Made by a program: the position numbers and the translations under genes. A model generated the notes under the pieces. The model was not told the DNA's origin, made no database searches, and saw only the letters and a program-made list of their open reading frames with translations. 5,963 bases of DNA, from contig DASRJX010000027.1 in the NCBI GenBank assembly GCA_035649235.1, forward strand, positions 1 through 5,963, written 5' to 3'. This DNA is from DASRJX01 sp035649235 (GTDB lineage: Bacteria > Acidobacteriota > Polarisedimenticolia > Gp22-AA2). Within the stretch, counting starts at the first letter, position 1; the number at the start of each line of letters is the position of its first letter. Below are positions 5,844 to 5,963 of this stretch, in pieces.

Positions 5844-5963
5844 CGCCTGATCTCAGGATCGCCTCCGCCAGCGCCAGGTCCTCCGGTGTCGTAATCTTGA
5901 AATTGGCCCGGCTCCCTGGCACGACCGCCACGGGCTCGCCGAGCCGCTCGACCAGCATGGCGT
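5821..5963 (-). CDS. ispD: 2-C-methyl-D-erythritol 4-phosphate cytidylyltransferase, C-terminal end only
   Basis: IspD joins CTP to methylerythritol phosphate, two steps before IspF. Only the last 46 complete codons are in the window; the gene continues beyond 5963. The visible part includes LVERLGEPVAVVPGS and then ANFKITTPEDLALAEAIL, the NxKITTPEDLxxAE ending that is characteristic of IspD (normally about 230 aa in total). The tail GDGSAVGG after this helix is poorly conserved in the family. The stop TGA is at 5823-5821, 23 bp inside ispF. The catalytic CTP-binding motif lies outside the window and could not be checked. An IspD/IspF fusion is excluded, because the two genes are in different frames with separate stop and start. 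Context, with ispF directly after it, supports the call. Confidence 0.9.
   Translation of the reverse strand, partial: AMLVERLGEPVAVVPGSRANFKITTPEDLALAEAILRSGDGSAVGG

Noticed and set aside
3922..5850. Very long plus-strand open frame (about 642 codons) opposite gltX and ispF
   Set aside because: It lies antisense to two genes with intact catalytic motifs, is rich in Arg, Gly, Pro and Ala, and shows no recognisable family.

Overview
The window is a GC-rich, gene-dense bacterial chromosome segment in which every supported gene lies on the minus strand, so transcription runs from high to low coordinates. It is core housekeeping DNA. I saw no mobile element, CRISPR array, defence system or other accessory cassette.

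In transcriptional order the layout is: the end of ispD (5963-5821), ispF (5843-5283), gltX (5286-3760), rlmB (3763-3026), a short AT-richer gap with a possible promoter, four tRNA genes Thr(UGU)-Tyr(GUA)-Gly(UCC)-Thr(GGU) (2960-2499), a structured leader, tuf (2374-1187), rpmG (1176-1027), tRNA-Trp(CCA) (996-920), secE (893-675), nusG (665-129) and the beginning of rplK (114-1). No gene-free stretch exceeds 130 bases. All five tRNA genes encode their 3' CCA.

The genes fall into two joined blocks. The upstream block makes the MEP-pathway enzymes IspD and IspF, a glutamyl-tRNA synthetase and a 23S rRNA ribose methyltransferase. Its genes overlap (23 bp, then ATGA twice), suggesting one translationally coupled operon. 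The downstream block is the classic translation/secretion cluster: tRNAs and EF-Tu feed elongation, L33 and L11 are 50S proteins, SecE is a translocon subunit and NusG links RNA polymerase to ribosomes. From general knowledge, the four-tRNA-plus-tuf order equals the E. coli thrU-tyrU-glyT-thrT-tufB arrangement. The ispD-ispF-gltX ... rlmB ... rpmG-secE-nusG-rplK order resembles the Firmicutes arrangement without cysE, cysS, sigH and neighbours. The combination, the high GC and the EF-Tu sequence suggest a GC-rich Gram-negative lineage of the Myxococcota/Desulfobacterota/Acidobacteriota kind, but the window alone does not fix the phylum.

The one real anomaly is in the first ~100 bases. The rplK reading frame breaks after codon 13, and the missing conserved L11 segment PPVGPALG is found on the opposite strand exactly where it belongs, so a ~23-25 bp piece appears inverted with about 23 bp lost. 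That is either an assembly error or a micro-inversion. Lesser points are two GC-rich hairpins in the tuf leader, a partly lost zinc site in GluRS and U73 discriminators on both threonine tRNAs.
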